Source: Dermacentor variabilis
Lineage: Eukaryota; Arthropoda; Arachnida; Ixodida; Ixodidae
DNA: 64,000 nt
Assembly: GCF_050947875.1 (NCBI RefSeq)
Contig: NC_134572.1
Coordinates: 156,881,105-156,945,104 of the forward strand
Reading direction: 5' to 3'
Made by a program: the position numbers and the translations under genes. Positions 31,436 through 42,949 of this stretch are shown here, one piece after another. The stretch's first letter is position 1. Every line of letters begins with the position of its first letter. The notes under the pieces were generated by a model. It saw only the letters and a list, made by a program, of their open reading frames with translations. It ran no database searches and was not told the DNA's origin.

Positions 31436-32297
31436 CTTTGGTTTACTGCCTACAGAGGTTTCAACCCTCCCATGCGAATTTGGCTTAAAACATATTTTCT
31501 TACATTTTTTGTTACGTAAATAGCGTATAAGTAGTATCCTTCAAATGGGGGGATTTCGGGCAGCATAAATGGTGCAATGCGCACACTGCACTTACTGCCA
31601 TACTGCAGATTTATCAGTGGGTCCTAGTGCTAGGAACACTTTCCGTGATTTCTGAGCATCCCCCTAGAATAGAGGTCATACATTTTCTTGTACTTCACGT
31701 TTCTTGCAGCATAACCATGTAGTATGCACATTTTCACTACGGCAATAACCGCCATGCGACGTAGTCCTTCATGCGAAAAAGTTTTGTTATTTAGGTCCTT
31801 AGCATCCTCACGGGGGGACTATCGCGACTACTTGGGAGCGTAGAGTGCTTTATAAGCACGATTTCAAATCCGCGAGAGCCACAGAGCTGTCTCGAGTCAG
31901 TCTCAGGGCGAATGAGTCACACATCAGTGTTGTCCCAGGGGGCACACGGATGTTCGCAATGTCTTTTTGCACTTTATGAACTTTTTTCATGCGTCATCTG
32001 TGTATGCAAGTGTGCATCTAGTCGTCTTCCCAAGAAAGGTACTGAAACTCTTCAGAACTGTAGTGCAATCTTGTTTATTTTCAGTCATGTTGTGTATTTC
32101 TCTTAAAATGGGGAAGCCAAAGATGTCCGCCTAAAAAAACTAAGTCTGTGATAGGTACATGTACCTGAATTTTCTATTTTATAAAGATGTCATCACCAAA
32201 CACGCGCGTTACAGTGCTAACATGTGTTCTGTAACTAATCGACTGCTTTTGTTGCGAGGAGAGCGAGTTGCGCATTTTTCTCTCAAGGGAGAGGTGA
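31436..32297 (+). other. Non-coding stretch between gypsy-1 pol and 3' LTR
   Basis: There is no long frame. A purine run AAATGGGGGGA at about 31543 is followed by CGGGCAGC, and a TTTATAAGC TATA-like box lies near 31850. These could be remains of another LTR or an element-specific untranslated region. The polypurine tract that fits the 3' LTR is AAGGGAGAGGTGA at 32285-32297. Confidence 0.45.
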
Positions 32298-32526
32298 TGT
32301 GGTATCCTGTGTTGGCTTCCAGTTTCGGTTTTGGGACGTTTACGTCAGGGCCCCACTCAGCGCCAAGCGCTGTAAGATGCCTGCTGCGGTTCCCCTCGCT
32401 GAAATCATTTTTTGCCTGGTCCCCGACTTGAGTAATCCGGCTCTTTTTCTGCCGCGCCGCGCGCCCAGGCCGCTTAGGCCTCATGCCACAGTTCCTCCGT
32501 CCGGCCACCCCGTCGAAGATACAACA
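32298..32526 (+). repeat. gypsy-1 3' LTR
   Basis: It starts TGTGGTATCCTG after a purine tract and ends GATACAACA. It aligns with the 5' LTR at 16684-16918 end to end, with many substitutions and a deleted AATAAAA-like segment. The divergence suggests an old insertion. Confidence 0.8.
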
Positions 32527-34047
32527 TTGTGCACACAGCTAACCACGCATGTCTATTTTCATCAGTTTCATACGCGGCATAATAAGACTCCTTGCGTTTC
32601 CTGAGATGGTTCTAAATTATAGGAAACACAATTAATATACCTTATCTACAAAGATAAAGGTGTAAAAGACCAAAGCGTAAAAAGCGTCTTTACTTTCTAA
32701 AATAAGGCAATAAATAAATCAGCAGAAAAAATCCGTACGGTAACGCAAATGGCTGTCTCCAGCTCTTGGCGGCCAAAGCTGGCTGCTTGAGGACAACAAC
32801 ATACCGTTGACAAGCACCACAGCAGGTTGTGGCGTGTTTCTGCTGCAGCAATGTTCTTAAAGTGACTCTACACATCGTAAGGAAATGCCAAGGTATTCAC
32901 GCTTCAAGGCTGGGATTACACCTCCAACTCTTCCCGAAGCGATCGAAACATTGACTTGTCAGCAGTCAAGATATGACACCGTCTAGACTTTTGGTTGAAT
33001 AAAAAAAGAGTGAAGAGATTTCTAAAAACCAAGTGGTTACAGCCGTAAGCAACTTTAAAATATACATGAGGAGGTATTAGTGCAAAAAAAGAGATAAAGA
33101 GACAAAGACAAAATTTCAGACTGCAATCAATGTAGTGGAAACTTATTATCTCACGCGAGCTATTAGTCACCTACTCGATTCAAAGGAGATGGCTCAGGTT
33201 TCTGGTCATCATCTGCAGATTCGAAATTTCTTGCAAAAACGCACATATGTCTCAGTCGCAAGCCAAATGAAGTTATATTGGCTCGTCGAAACACATCATG
33301 CGCTGTGATCAGCCGGGTGCTGTCACAGCTTCCTGCTTTTTTTGTGTGAGTGCCGACTGTCCTGCAGTATAATCAAAACCATCAAACGTGACTAAAACAA
33401 GAGTGCTTAGCCCGTGGGCAGAGACCCACTCCGTAGTTCATAAGGAAATACGTGTTTCAATAAACACGATGAGAAGAGACTTGGGCGACGAAACAACTAA
33501 AGAAAAATTTACAGAGATTCTGAGTATTGTCTACTCAAGCGTATCCACCGTTTGACCCGGCTATGGCTTCGTTTTTCCTTAGTGTTGCTTGCTTGCGCTT
33601 CATAACTTATGCATGTCTACCCATGGCCCTTCCGGCGTCACGGAATGCTTAGCCTTTACTATACAATCCAGATTTTGTCGCTGCATCAACCCTCTTCAAT
33701 GTAATTATGCCAACTGAGCCAGAATGATAGGCAGGAGCGCGCCTCCAAAGAGAAGAACGGCTGCAAGCAAACGCCAGCTGCCACAGTAGCACGTGAAGCC
33801 TTGCGTAAGGGGAGACTGCATCGCCGCGATGCCATGTCACCCTCGCTATTGACGCAAGCCTATAGTATGCGCAAGTTCCTGGTCCACACAGGCTCTCACG
33901 TGCGGTTCTCACTGCGCTTCAGTAAGGCCCAATGAAAATGCGCCAAGCGTCTGAACGCGGTCGATTTCCCGCGAGGTGTTCATAACTCGAAGCACGCTCA
34001 GCAGCGTTCAATTGAACATTTAAACATTCCAACATTTCACGTAGGGC
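32527..34047. other. No recognisable gene
   Basis: This is AT-rich sequence with only short frames. I see no splice-bounded ORF or repeat end with support. Confidence 0.4.
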
Positions 34048-34330
34048 TACACCCAAATACCAAGACGGCCTACTCCCAAAATTGTCCCACCCCCAAATGT
34101 AACATGGCCAACCTTCAGATGGTATTTGGCCCAATCCCATATTTCAACATGGCCAGTCTCCAAATTACACGTTGCCCCACCCTTAGATCTAATCTGGCCC
34201 ATCGTCAAATTTATGTTGGTCCATCCCCAAATTCCGCGTTGGCCTATCCCCAAATTTAAGTTGAGCCACCTCCAACCAAATTTAGGATAGCCCGACCACA
34301 GATTTGAATTTGGCCCAACCACAAATTTTC
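34048..34330. repeat. Degenerate minisatellite, about 30-bp unit
   Basis: About nine irregular units share a core of TGGCCCA(T/C)CCCCAAATTT followed by a short variable spacer. Units vary from about 27 to 36 bp and are diverged. A 118-codon minus-strand frame across it (34403-34047) is a result of the repeat and I do not count it as a gene. Confidence 0.8.
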
Positions 34331-34563
34331 GCTTCATTACTCGCACGTTCTTCACGTCTTCTTCCACAACTGGCTGGCTCTCTCTTGAAAGCGATTGTCT
34401 CACTCGAAGAAATGAAGGACGGAAAGTTTCGTCGTTGGATAACCATAGAAATGCTTACGCATTTAAAAGAGAATTCGCTCTACGCAAGGGAGCGCTTTTC
34501 TGGGAGAGTAAGAAGCGCGTACAGCTAGAAATGAAATAAGTTAGCTAGCTGGGCGTGTTGGGG

Positions 34564-34665
34564 ACTGAACATATTCCTAAGGGTGGGCAGCGCAACACTT
34601 AGGAATGTGTTCAGTCACCTACTCACCAATCTTGCTTACGGGTGGCGCTGCCTACCCCTAGGAAT
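34564..34665. repeat. Overlapping inverted repeats
   Basis: Arm 34564-34581 (ACTGAACATATTCCTAAG) pairs with 34598-34615 with one mismatch. The overlapping arm 34573-34593 (ATTCCTAAGGGTGGGCAGCGC) pairs with 34645-34665 with one or two mismatches. The two foldings compete for the same bases. Confidence 0.75.
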
Positions 34666-35441
34666 ATTCTCATGATAAACATCAACCGTCTTCCGTGTCG
34701 CTTCCCACGTTAAAACATCTTGAGTGTGGACAGAAATTCAGCACGTGCTCTAATCCGTAAACAGAGGTGAGCAGAGAGCCCTTCAGTTGGTGCATGAATT
34801 TTCAGTTCTGTGGGTCCGGTTCCTGGCCTGTATTCAGAAACATTCCTTACGCTTTATAGTTACGTAAGAGCAAACGCAAGCCATTATTCAGGCGGAAATA
34901 TTAGCGAAGGCTGCCGGCTAGTGGCAAGCGTCACCTACAAATGGGAACTTTTGTGAATGCGACCCTGGTACTTCAGCGATAATTCTAAAGCATGTAGGCA
35001 GTGACGGTCACGGTCTTATCACCCGATATATGCTTCATTTTCATTGCTTGGTCGGTTTGACGCTGCGAGCAATTAGAGTAGATTACCTGTTTTCGAGCAG
35101 TTGTCTTCGGTTGTCTTGTAAATCGACGGATACCAAATTTTTCTGCATTTGAGGCTGCGGCAGAGGTAAACACTGTACGTGATACTACGAAACCATGCAT
35201 TAAAACGGCGCTGCAAAGAAAAACTAAGAAAATGTTTTCTGTATGCTATTTGTTCGACAAAAACGTTTAGCATGAATAGCAGTTTCAGGTTGAACCGAAG
35301 AGCTCCGCAATAATTTGTGTGTGTGTGTAAATTTTGCGGTGCAATCTATACTGAGTGTCGCTTCGGTGAATACTCTCACAAATGACTTACAACTCAGGTA
35401 AACACCTTATGCATGCAACATGGCTGTTAACTTCAACTTAC
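34666..35441. other. No recognisable gene
   Basis: AT-rich sequence with short frames. It is downstream of the candidate exon at 35442-35582 in its direction and may be its intron. Confidence 0.4.
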
Positions 35442-35582
35442 GTTATCGAAAACTGCGAATCCATCATCGGCCACTTGATGGGCTTCGAATACCCGTCCAT
35501 TTTCAGTCTTCAGAAAAATCTCGTTTAAGACATCCGGGAAATCAAATAAATTAAGCAGGAGCTTGTCCTCGTTGAGGTACAT
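35442..35582 (-). CDS. Candidate host exon (47 codons, splice-bounded)
   Basis: On the minus strand an open stretch of exactly 141 bp is preceded by an acceptor (TTCTATGCAG at 35592-35583) and followed by a near-ideal donor (GTAAGT at 35441-35436). It translates from MYLNEDKLLLNLFDFPDV to ADDGFAVFDN, soluble and acidic, without cysteine. Phase is 0 at both ends. The stretch has no repeat features and is unlike the decayed elements around it. I do not recognise the family. It could be an exon of a large gene whose other exons lie far away or outside the window. Confidence 0.45.
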
Positions 35583-36392
35583 CTGCATAGAATTTTAATC
35601 TGTGTTTCAGTAGGTTAACAGATAACACATGACCACACTACATATCATATTATAATTTTCACGATATTCCTGCAGTGACTTATCACGTGTCCCCACTCCC
35701 ACATGATAAATATAGTGTTCCTGTCATGTTGATGGTACGTCACTGCACAACTTCAGTGTAATGCAGTTTCGATAATATGATTCACCCGTTATAAGCTAAT
35801 GAGCCATCTCTTGATTGAAAGAAGTAACTTTTGAACAATGAAAAACAAATTGTGAAAGCCGCATCAAACTAATTAGGACTTTAAGGCACGTAGAGCAAAT
35901 CTAACGGAATATTTTTCCAAAATAGTCACACTTATTGAACTTAACAGGAAAACCATATTCCTAACGGTTGTTGTAGCACCAGCTTGACTAAGGTCTTCAA
36001 TTTTTATCACAAGTATGCCCGAATAGCTGTAAACTTTATGATGAATTGCATCGTTTTCCTCGAACGACGCCGCAATCTGCGGCGTTGCCATCATTTGTCT
36101 CTGAAATCGGGTGCGTTATTTGTCGCGAGCTTCTCGCTTATCCTCCGCCCCGTCCGGCACGACGACATTTCAATTTACTATCACTAAGTACATAGTTTTA
36201 ATCCAACCGTACATTTTTTAGTGCTTGCGGATTCCTGGGTTACAGGATCCGTGGACGCCAGATGATGATGGTGGTGGTGATGAGGATGATGATGTTGATG
36301 GAGCTTCATTCGTATCCCCTTGGAAACAGGGCGGTGAGACTAATACCCACCTAGCCTGCTTAGTTTACCAGCATGATACTACAGATGCTTTT
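35583..36392. other. No recognisable gene; GAT-rich microsatellite at 36261-36301
   Basis: Intron-like or intergenic sequence. A GATGATGATGGTGGTGGTGA tract occurs near 36261. The left arm of the next element begins at about 36393. Confidence 0.45.
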
Positions 36393-37024
36393 TATGCGAA
36401 GCATATTACTAGAGCTCAACCCAGCTCCTCAGGCGCGGCGGTGTCGCCTTCAAAGCTGACCACGTGACACCGTGACGTCACGACAGAGGAGAAACGGGGC
36501 TCCAACTCGCGCCGTCGCTCGCGGCGTCGCGGCGGTATATAAGCAGCTGCGCTTGTTTCTACTAGGTGGCTTTGGCTCAACTCTTGCAAGATGGGCTGGG
36601 TGGGAATCGAACCAGGGTCTCCGGAGTGTGAGACGGAGATGCTACCACTGAGCCACGAGTACGATGCTTCAAAGCGGTACAAAAGCGCCTCTAGTGAATG
36701 CGGTGTTGCCTTAGAAACGAGCTGTTTCTAAGGCTCAGGCGTGCGTCGCTTGCTCAGGCGCACATTTCGTTGCCGCGCCGAACGCTGCGTTGCTCGACGC
36801 TCACCGCGTCCGATGCGGGGCGCGTAGTCGCTGCGCCGTAGCCCATTGTCTTACACCTCTTGGCGGGTCGACGGGAACGCTGTCGCGTTCCACTCTTGAA
36901 GGCGAAGCAGAGTAACGCATGAGTTGTTTCTTCGTCTAGCCGAACCAAATATAGCCAAGCAACAACAGTTCACCAGGCTAAACAGTGGTTCAACAACTAA
37001 AATAAAGGCTAGTATGCTTCGCAT
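36393..37024. mobile_element. Non-autonomous element with ATGCGAAGCAT-type ends
   Basis: ATGCGAAGCATA near 36395 and its inverse TATGCTTCGCAT near 37013 bound about 630 bp of GC-rich non-coding sequence. Inside it are a TATATAA-containing segment (GGCGGTATATAAGCAGC near 36537) and the tRNA-like block at 36585-36710 in reverse orientation. The same GCGAAGC-type ends occur at 55684-56455. Element limits are approximate. Confidence 0.5.
36585..36710 (-). repeat. tRNA-derived repeat head, second copy
   Basis: Minus-strand A box (complement of 36645-36655) and B box (complement of 36603-36613) match the copy at 17-118, as do about 45 bp upstream of the A box. The anticodon arm again has a six-pair stem with a ten-base loop. 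Confidence 0.6.
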
Positions 37025-38251
37025 CCTGGGCTTAACCTTAGCTAAGCCACAGCCATTTTTTATTCCAGCATTTGCTTACACACGCCCTTATTATTTTTCC
37101 CTTCCTTAATACATCTATATTTCAGTTCAGATATTATTATCACTTCAAGAGGGAGGAAGCATCAAGCGGTCAGATGTCGCAATAAGCCAGAAACCTTTAG
37201 ATTATTGGTGGAAGAAAACTAAAGAAGAGATTGATTCGACTTGATCAGTTTCAGGCATAGTTTTCGGTACGAGGCAAAAGAAGAAGTTTTGAGGAAGCAA
37301 GAGAAATGATTAAAGAGATTTATAGAACATTGTACAATCAAAAACATGTATTGGAAAGCTGAGTAACTAAAGCAGGCTAGGTGACTATTTGTCGCCTTCT
37401 TTTTCATAGGGAATACCAATAATCAATAGTATTATAGTCCCCTGTAATCCGCAAGCGCAGCGAAAACACGGTGAACACAAGACATGAGATAAGGAGAGGT
37501 GCATCCTTGCATTAGACGGTTCATGTCTAGCTTCCTTTATTGTTCAGACGCTTGTCTTGCCCCTGGCAGCTGCTAAACGCTCCTGCCAGGTAAAGTCATA
37601 GGTCTCATATAAATTTAAAGTCAGCGACGCGTTTATTTAGAACATTCCTAAGGACGCGCAGGAGGCTATAGTACATCATAGACTGATCTCACACTCACGC
37701 TATACGCATATGCAGCTATGGGCTTGTCGATCTAGGCTGGTACATGTCATAATATAGAGTAGGCGAACCGAGAGACGCAGCGCAAAAATGTTCATGCGAT
37801 GCGTTGTTATTGTGCAGGTTTTCGCCAGGCTAGTGCATTGTTCGGCGCATTGCTCGGATAACTAGATGGTCCAAGATGCATCATGAGCTGCAAATCTGGA
37901 TGTGATCAGTCCAGCGGCGTACAGACTGTCTGTCTGCCTTATCGTCCTTCTGAGAGATAGCTATGGCTTGACCTCGGACGCACCAGCACCGTCCCCAATA
38001 ATCTATGGTGATTGTTTATTCGGTCGCCCAATCTTTGAGACGTCCAGGTTCATGGCGTCGTCACCGGTGGATGTTAACACGCATATGTTCCTCAGTTGAC
38101 CGCTTTGCGTGGGCTAACAAATGTCGAACGCTATCGCACGGCTTAGGATGCGCCTCACTCTTTAAATGTTTTCAGCCTTTGTGGCTTATCTTGTTCCACA
38201 ACAATAATCGTCATATGCCTTGTTTGCACTTGCTTTATTGAAAAATATGCG
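37025..38251. other. No recognisable gene
   Basis: Short frames only on both strands; nothing is supported. Confidence 0.4.
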
Positions 38252-38398
38252 CTGGCGAAATTCGAAAGCACCCGTGTACTTAGATTTAGGTGCACGTTAA
38301 AGAACCCCAGGTGGTCGAAATTTCCGAAGTCCTCCACTACGGCGTGCCTCATAATCAGAAAGTGGTTTTGGCACGTAAAACCCCATAATTAAAAAAAA
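38252..38398 (+). mobile_element. 5'-truncated tRNA-headed SINE
   Basis: Lacks the tRNA head; starts at the GGCGAAATTCGAAAGCACCC body block and keeps GTTAAAGAACCCCAGGTGGT and the AAAACCCCATAATTAAAAAAA tail. It is the same family as 19937-20175. Confidence 0.85.
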
Positions 38399-41129
38399 TA
38401 TGCGCTCGCTACTTCCCTGTCGATTATGCTATGTCACAATGATAACGCTCATGTCGTTCGTGGCGTGGAAGTACCGGGCTCGCTGCGTTAAAGAAAAAAG
38501 AAGCGCAAGCACGGCCGATGACGATTACTTTTGTGAGATAAGATGCTCCCCAAAGTGCGTAAATTTGCTAATGAGTGCTGCATGTATCGGAAGTTTCTTA
38601 AATGTTATCGATGGTTCTATCTGCTGTCTGTAGTCGCGTAACCTTGTGCAGCATGATTGTATGAGCGACACAAATTTTGCAGAAATTTCCAGCATTCACG
38701 CTGGCACAAGCAATTACGCGTGAGCCTTCGATGAGTCGTTTATAAAAGCCGACAAACTTGACCGGCTGATCAGATTTCGGTGATGGCAGGCCGTGCTCGC
38801 CCCTATCGTTGTGCTTCGAGTGCGACCAGCTTTTATGGGTACAGTTTCGCACAATAAGTTAGTTTCGTGATACACAGTTTAGCTATACTGCGTTCTTTAC
38901 CGTCACTAAAACGTGACAAGAGGCTCGCGGCTGCAACGCAGTTTCAGTGAGCGAGGCGACAGTAGCGGCGGCAGGATGCTCGCGCAGTGCTTCTACATTA
39001 TAACAGGTATGTTACTTACGCAACGCCTCAGGTACCCGTTAAGGTAATCTTGGTGTTGTTTACATGCCCACATCTAAATATGTGCAGCTTTGTGCTTACA
39101 TAGCGCTTGTACTGCGCGAGGTGTTCTTGCCTGTCCCTTATCTTGCCGATGCGCAGGTTCACGTGGCGAGTGTGCATGTTTGATAAGAAGTACACGCACT
39201 GGAGGAGTGCGGCTTTGGTTACAAGCATAAAGCGCAGCAGTCTTAGTAGGTGCTGTTGGCACAATGGACAATTTGCGCTAGCCTAAATAACTTAATTTTT
39301 CCGTTTCATTTAGCGGCAAGAGCATTTTAAACGGTAAGAAGAATATACGATCTTGGCAGTTTTTTCGGGGACCAAGCGATGTATGTGTGCATCTGTTCTC
39401 TGAATACTGTGCCGGGTATGGAGGTCTCTGGTCAGTGTAACGATTCTAGCCGATTGTGTTACATCTGCTGGCAATATATGCGCAATTGTGCACATAGCAT
39501 ATCGTCCTAGTATTCCATGCAACACTTTCAGCATCCATGTAGACTAGCGCACAAGTGTGGTAGGATTGCTACATAGATTTTCACAGTACCACGGCCATGT
39601 GTCAGGATCAACTGTCATTTATATCGTTTCATGTTTCCCATTATGTTAAGGGTGGCCTCATATGGCGATACCATGCCACAATTCTTGCATTTCACAGCGA
39701 CCAACATGCATGGTGAGACCGCGAACGTCTTGTTGAGGCACAACACTAGTTCATTTATGTGTAGTGACACGACTATTGCTTTACAGTACGCGGCATTGGG
39801 GGTTCTGATGTCTTCGACTATAACCATGGCTCTACGCGCACTTCGTGATTGCTGCCTTTCCGACAAAAAAATCTACCAGCTTCACCAGGTATGCTCGTCT
39901 GCGGAGCTTATTCACCTCGTAGCGTCTGAGGAAATTCGTGGCTACAATAACATTTCCTTTCTCCCTTATAATATAAGTTTCGAAAGGGCCAATTATAGCA
40001 ACTAATATTCCTTGGACGAGTTTGTGGAGATGATGGGCTGGCTAGACAGGCAGGTCGCTACTTCTTTCCCATTTTGCGGGAGTGCACACTTGTGCACAGT
40101 CGGGACAGCGTTCGTGCCTAGCATAAGTAAACGTGCACGTTTTGCCTCAAATTGTTCGTAGAATTTCCTATCAAATCAGCGTCCAGCGAGCAATCATGTG
40201 TTGCATTTTGTAACAAGTCCTTTGTATCAAAAAATAAAGATAAACAGCATGCCGCAAGTAAACAAACGCGTTCCTCGTCCAAGCTGTCGCAGCCCGTTTT
40301 TTTTAGCGAGGCATTCGAGCAAGTCGATCAGTGGATGCAGTTGGAGCTCGTCGTGCTCCTGTTTTCAAGTTGTAGGTACATCTTGGACACCTGACAAAAA
40401 AGCACAACTTCCACATTCTGTGGCACCTGAAGCTCTACTGATGCCCGAGAAAGGCATATGCAACTTCCCCGACTTTAATGACACGGCAATATCGAACGCA
40501 TAAAGCCTGGCGCTCCAGCCCCGCTGTTCATGGCCGTACAAATATTTGCACCTTCACTTTGCTATTGTTTCACACTATTAGGAGGTAATCTTCTCTATTG
40601 TGGAATAATTTTCATTAGTGGAAGAGAAAGCTAAGCTGGCGTTGTCAGTAAACTGTTGATAGCCGGTTTATTTTGTGTATATTTGGCCAAATAAGGAACT
40701 GATACGAATTTTGCTAGGATGTGCATGAAGTGCTGCTGGGGGCGTCCTGGTAGATGTGGTGCAGGAGCTGTGGGCGTTGCAGGTTTTGTCATATCTCTTT
40801 TGCACAGACGTGCAGATAACGTGAGGCTCAGAAGGAAAAGTGTTTTTATTCCTAAGACTTGCCTTTTATAGGTAGCATCGTTGCCAGACTGGCTACTCAA
40901 TTCCGACACATCATTGAATGCGATTATATCCACTTCAACTGAAATAAAGGGATGCACTTTCGTATCGTTCATTTCGACTGTTAGACAATGATTGGCATCG
41001 CGGAAGCAATGCAGTCAATAATACGCCCGCCTCGTCAGAAAGCATCGTCCTGTCGTCTTACTAGGCGGTGCGGAAGAGGCCAGATGCCTTCGCCAATGAT
41101 GACTTGGACCAGAAAGCAGATTTAGTAAG
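38399..41129. other. Unassigned sequence with weak coding-like stretches
   Basis: I found no named domain. The plus frame 39631-40005 (124 codons) and the minus frame 39264-39028 are the longest, and the minus strand between 40140 and 39620 can be read as broken coding sequence with several Cys and His residues. I could not place it in a family. It may be a decayed element. Confidence 0.3.
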
Positions 41130-41335
41130 TACCAAATGACGTTTATTTCCAGCTCTAAGGCAACGGCTACGCGAAGGATATTGTTAACATGCACGAGATG
41201 CGCAGTACATGTGCATTTTTGCATTTATTCCCATAGAAACGCTGCCACCGCGGTCGGAATTCGATCCCGCGCCCTCAGGCGGAGGTTTCAGTATCGCAAC
41301 ACCATAGCCACTACGCCACCATAGCGGGTGAATAA
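41130..41335 (-). mobile_element. Diverged tRNA-headed SINE
   Basis: On the minus strand an A-box-like TGGCGTAGTGG and a B-box-like GGGATCGAATTCC (near 41258) begin the element. The body (CATGTACT, then GTGCATGTTAA) matches the SINE family loosely. It is more diverged than the other copies. Confidence 0.6.
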
Positions 41336-42129
41336 ACATGTTGAGGTGTGGGGCATTATTTCACTGCTACTCAATGTACAAGTGTGTGTCTAGTAATTAA
41401 AAAAAACATCTGTATTTCAATAATACCATGAACAGTGGGCCAGCCAGGAATTGCTCCTGAGCCAGCGCTTCAACGATGGCAATTGATCTGTACGTCGAAT
41501 ACTTTTCTTGGCAGCATTTACGTACTAGCTTTCAGACTTTCCTGAATACGAAAAATCAGAGCGACTTTGTGCTATTTATGAAAATCCGCAATAGACTGAA
41601 CACCGATAATAAAAGGTAAAAGAAGAGCATTATATGCAAAAGTTCGCAACTTAGACGAAAAAGGCTCATTTGATATGGCAAACTGCTTCAGAAAGTATTA
41701 ACCAAGAATGCCTGATGCGAAAAAGCAATTTTTTCAAATGAAATTTGTCGGATAAGCAGGTCGCGAATGTGTTCATTGTACACTTCTTTGCTGTCGATGT
41801 TGCTTTGAATAATACGCCTGGGCAGCCTTCCCAAAAATAAACCACGCTAACATACCCGAATGTACCCGAATACCCGAATACCCGAATACCCGAATACATA
41901 TGTGCCCCAGCTGCTAAGAAAATCAAAATGAAACAAGGTGTTGAAGGTTGTAAGTTATGTATTTAACAAACCGTTAGTGTACACCCGTAACGTCATTCTA
42001 AGGACAACCATAATGCCTTAAAATGTAAAATGTGCTCACGTTCCCGTCATATATAATGGAGGCTAGAAAGTGATATTGGCCCATCAGAAATAATTTCTTT
42101 TCTTACAAGATTTTCAAGATTTGCTGGGC
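41336..42129. other. No recognisable gene
   Basis: AT-rich stretch with an octamer array and short frames; nothing else is assigned. Confidence 0.4.
41853..41894. repeat. (TACCCGAA)n octamer repeat
   Basis: Five copies of TACCCGAA, four of them contiguous. A short array and not telomeric by sequence. Confidence 0.85.
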
Positions 42130-42949
42130 GAATCACAAAACACAGACTAAATAGCTTCCTAACAGTAAACAGTCGGTTACGGTGCATAATGCATTGCTTG
42201 ATGCGTGTGCTAAAGCTTGCGGCGTCTTCGCCATCTTCTGGGTCTTGGTGCGTATGGAGCTAGTTCTTGCGATATTCAATATCGTACCTGTGACCACTTC
42301 CAGAGTCTTGGCTGGTTGTGAGAGATACTTTGCAGCATCAACATAAGCCACAATGTTGAGCGTCTTGGAGCACTTTGTTCAGTCTTTGAACTCTTACTTT
42401 CCGTCACTTTGTGTTATGGTTTGGGTGCATGACCTCAGGGGTGGGGGAATTATAGTGTTCCTGATGCCCATTGGAATGTCTCTCTTTTCTTTGATTCCCG
42501 TATTCTGGAATTGCATTGTGAACTTCTTTTGTATTGTCCTTCCTGTCTTCTTGTGTGTTAGGCGTTCATAGTGTGATGATCCCTGTGCTTTTATAATTTC
42601 GACCAGTGTATTGTATAATTCCAGGGCTAGTAGATTTTCATTTGCTGTGCTTGGAGGAAGGTATGATGCTTGATTTAATGCTTTGCTTATGATCATGTAA
42701 ATCATGTGTTTCTCGGTATGTGGCAATTTTAAGGATAGCGCACTATATGCTATACGCGAAGCTTGTGCCAGTCGAATGGCATTGCTCTATTTCATGCCGG
42801 TGTGCCTGATAGCAATTCTCGAAATAAGCCGGCCCACCTGTGCCGTATATGTCTTCAAGCGTTGGAATGTTGTGGTGTTTTTTTGGCACTTTGTATGTAC
42901 ATTCCCAGTACTCTTAGCCATGAGACCTGAGGTACGGCGGTACCTTTGA

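Larger units (their letters stand above)
16684..32526 (+). mobile_element. gypsy-1: Ty3/gypsy element split by about 10 kb of nested insertions
   Basis: LTR-like ends at 16684-16918 and 32298-32526 are the same sequence. Between them lie gag, protease and RT (17225-19252) and then RNase H and integrase (29340-31428) of one Ty3/gypsy polyprotein. The RT thumb block GYYAKFIPH stops at about 19252 and the following block DPLRKLLRQGE starts at 29340, so the intervening 19253-29337 is inserted. Without it the element would be about 5.8 kb, normal for the group. The left half carries more damage than the right. Confidence 0.8.

Noticed and set aside
34047..34403. 118-codon minus-strand frame over the minisatellite
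   Set aside because: The open frame follows from the tandem units; no start, splice or domain support.
39631..40005. 124-codon plus-strand ORF as a gene
   Set aside because: No domain, splice or codon evidence; the opposite strand is similarly open in pieces.
41853..41894. Telomere-like array
   Set aside because: The unit TACCCGAA is not the arthropod TTAGG repeat and only five copies are present.
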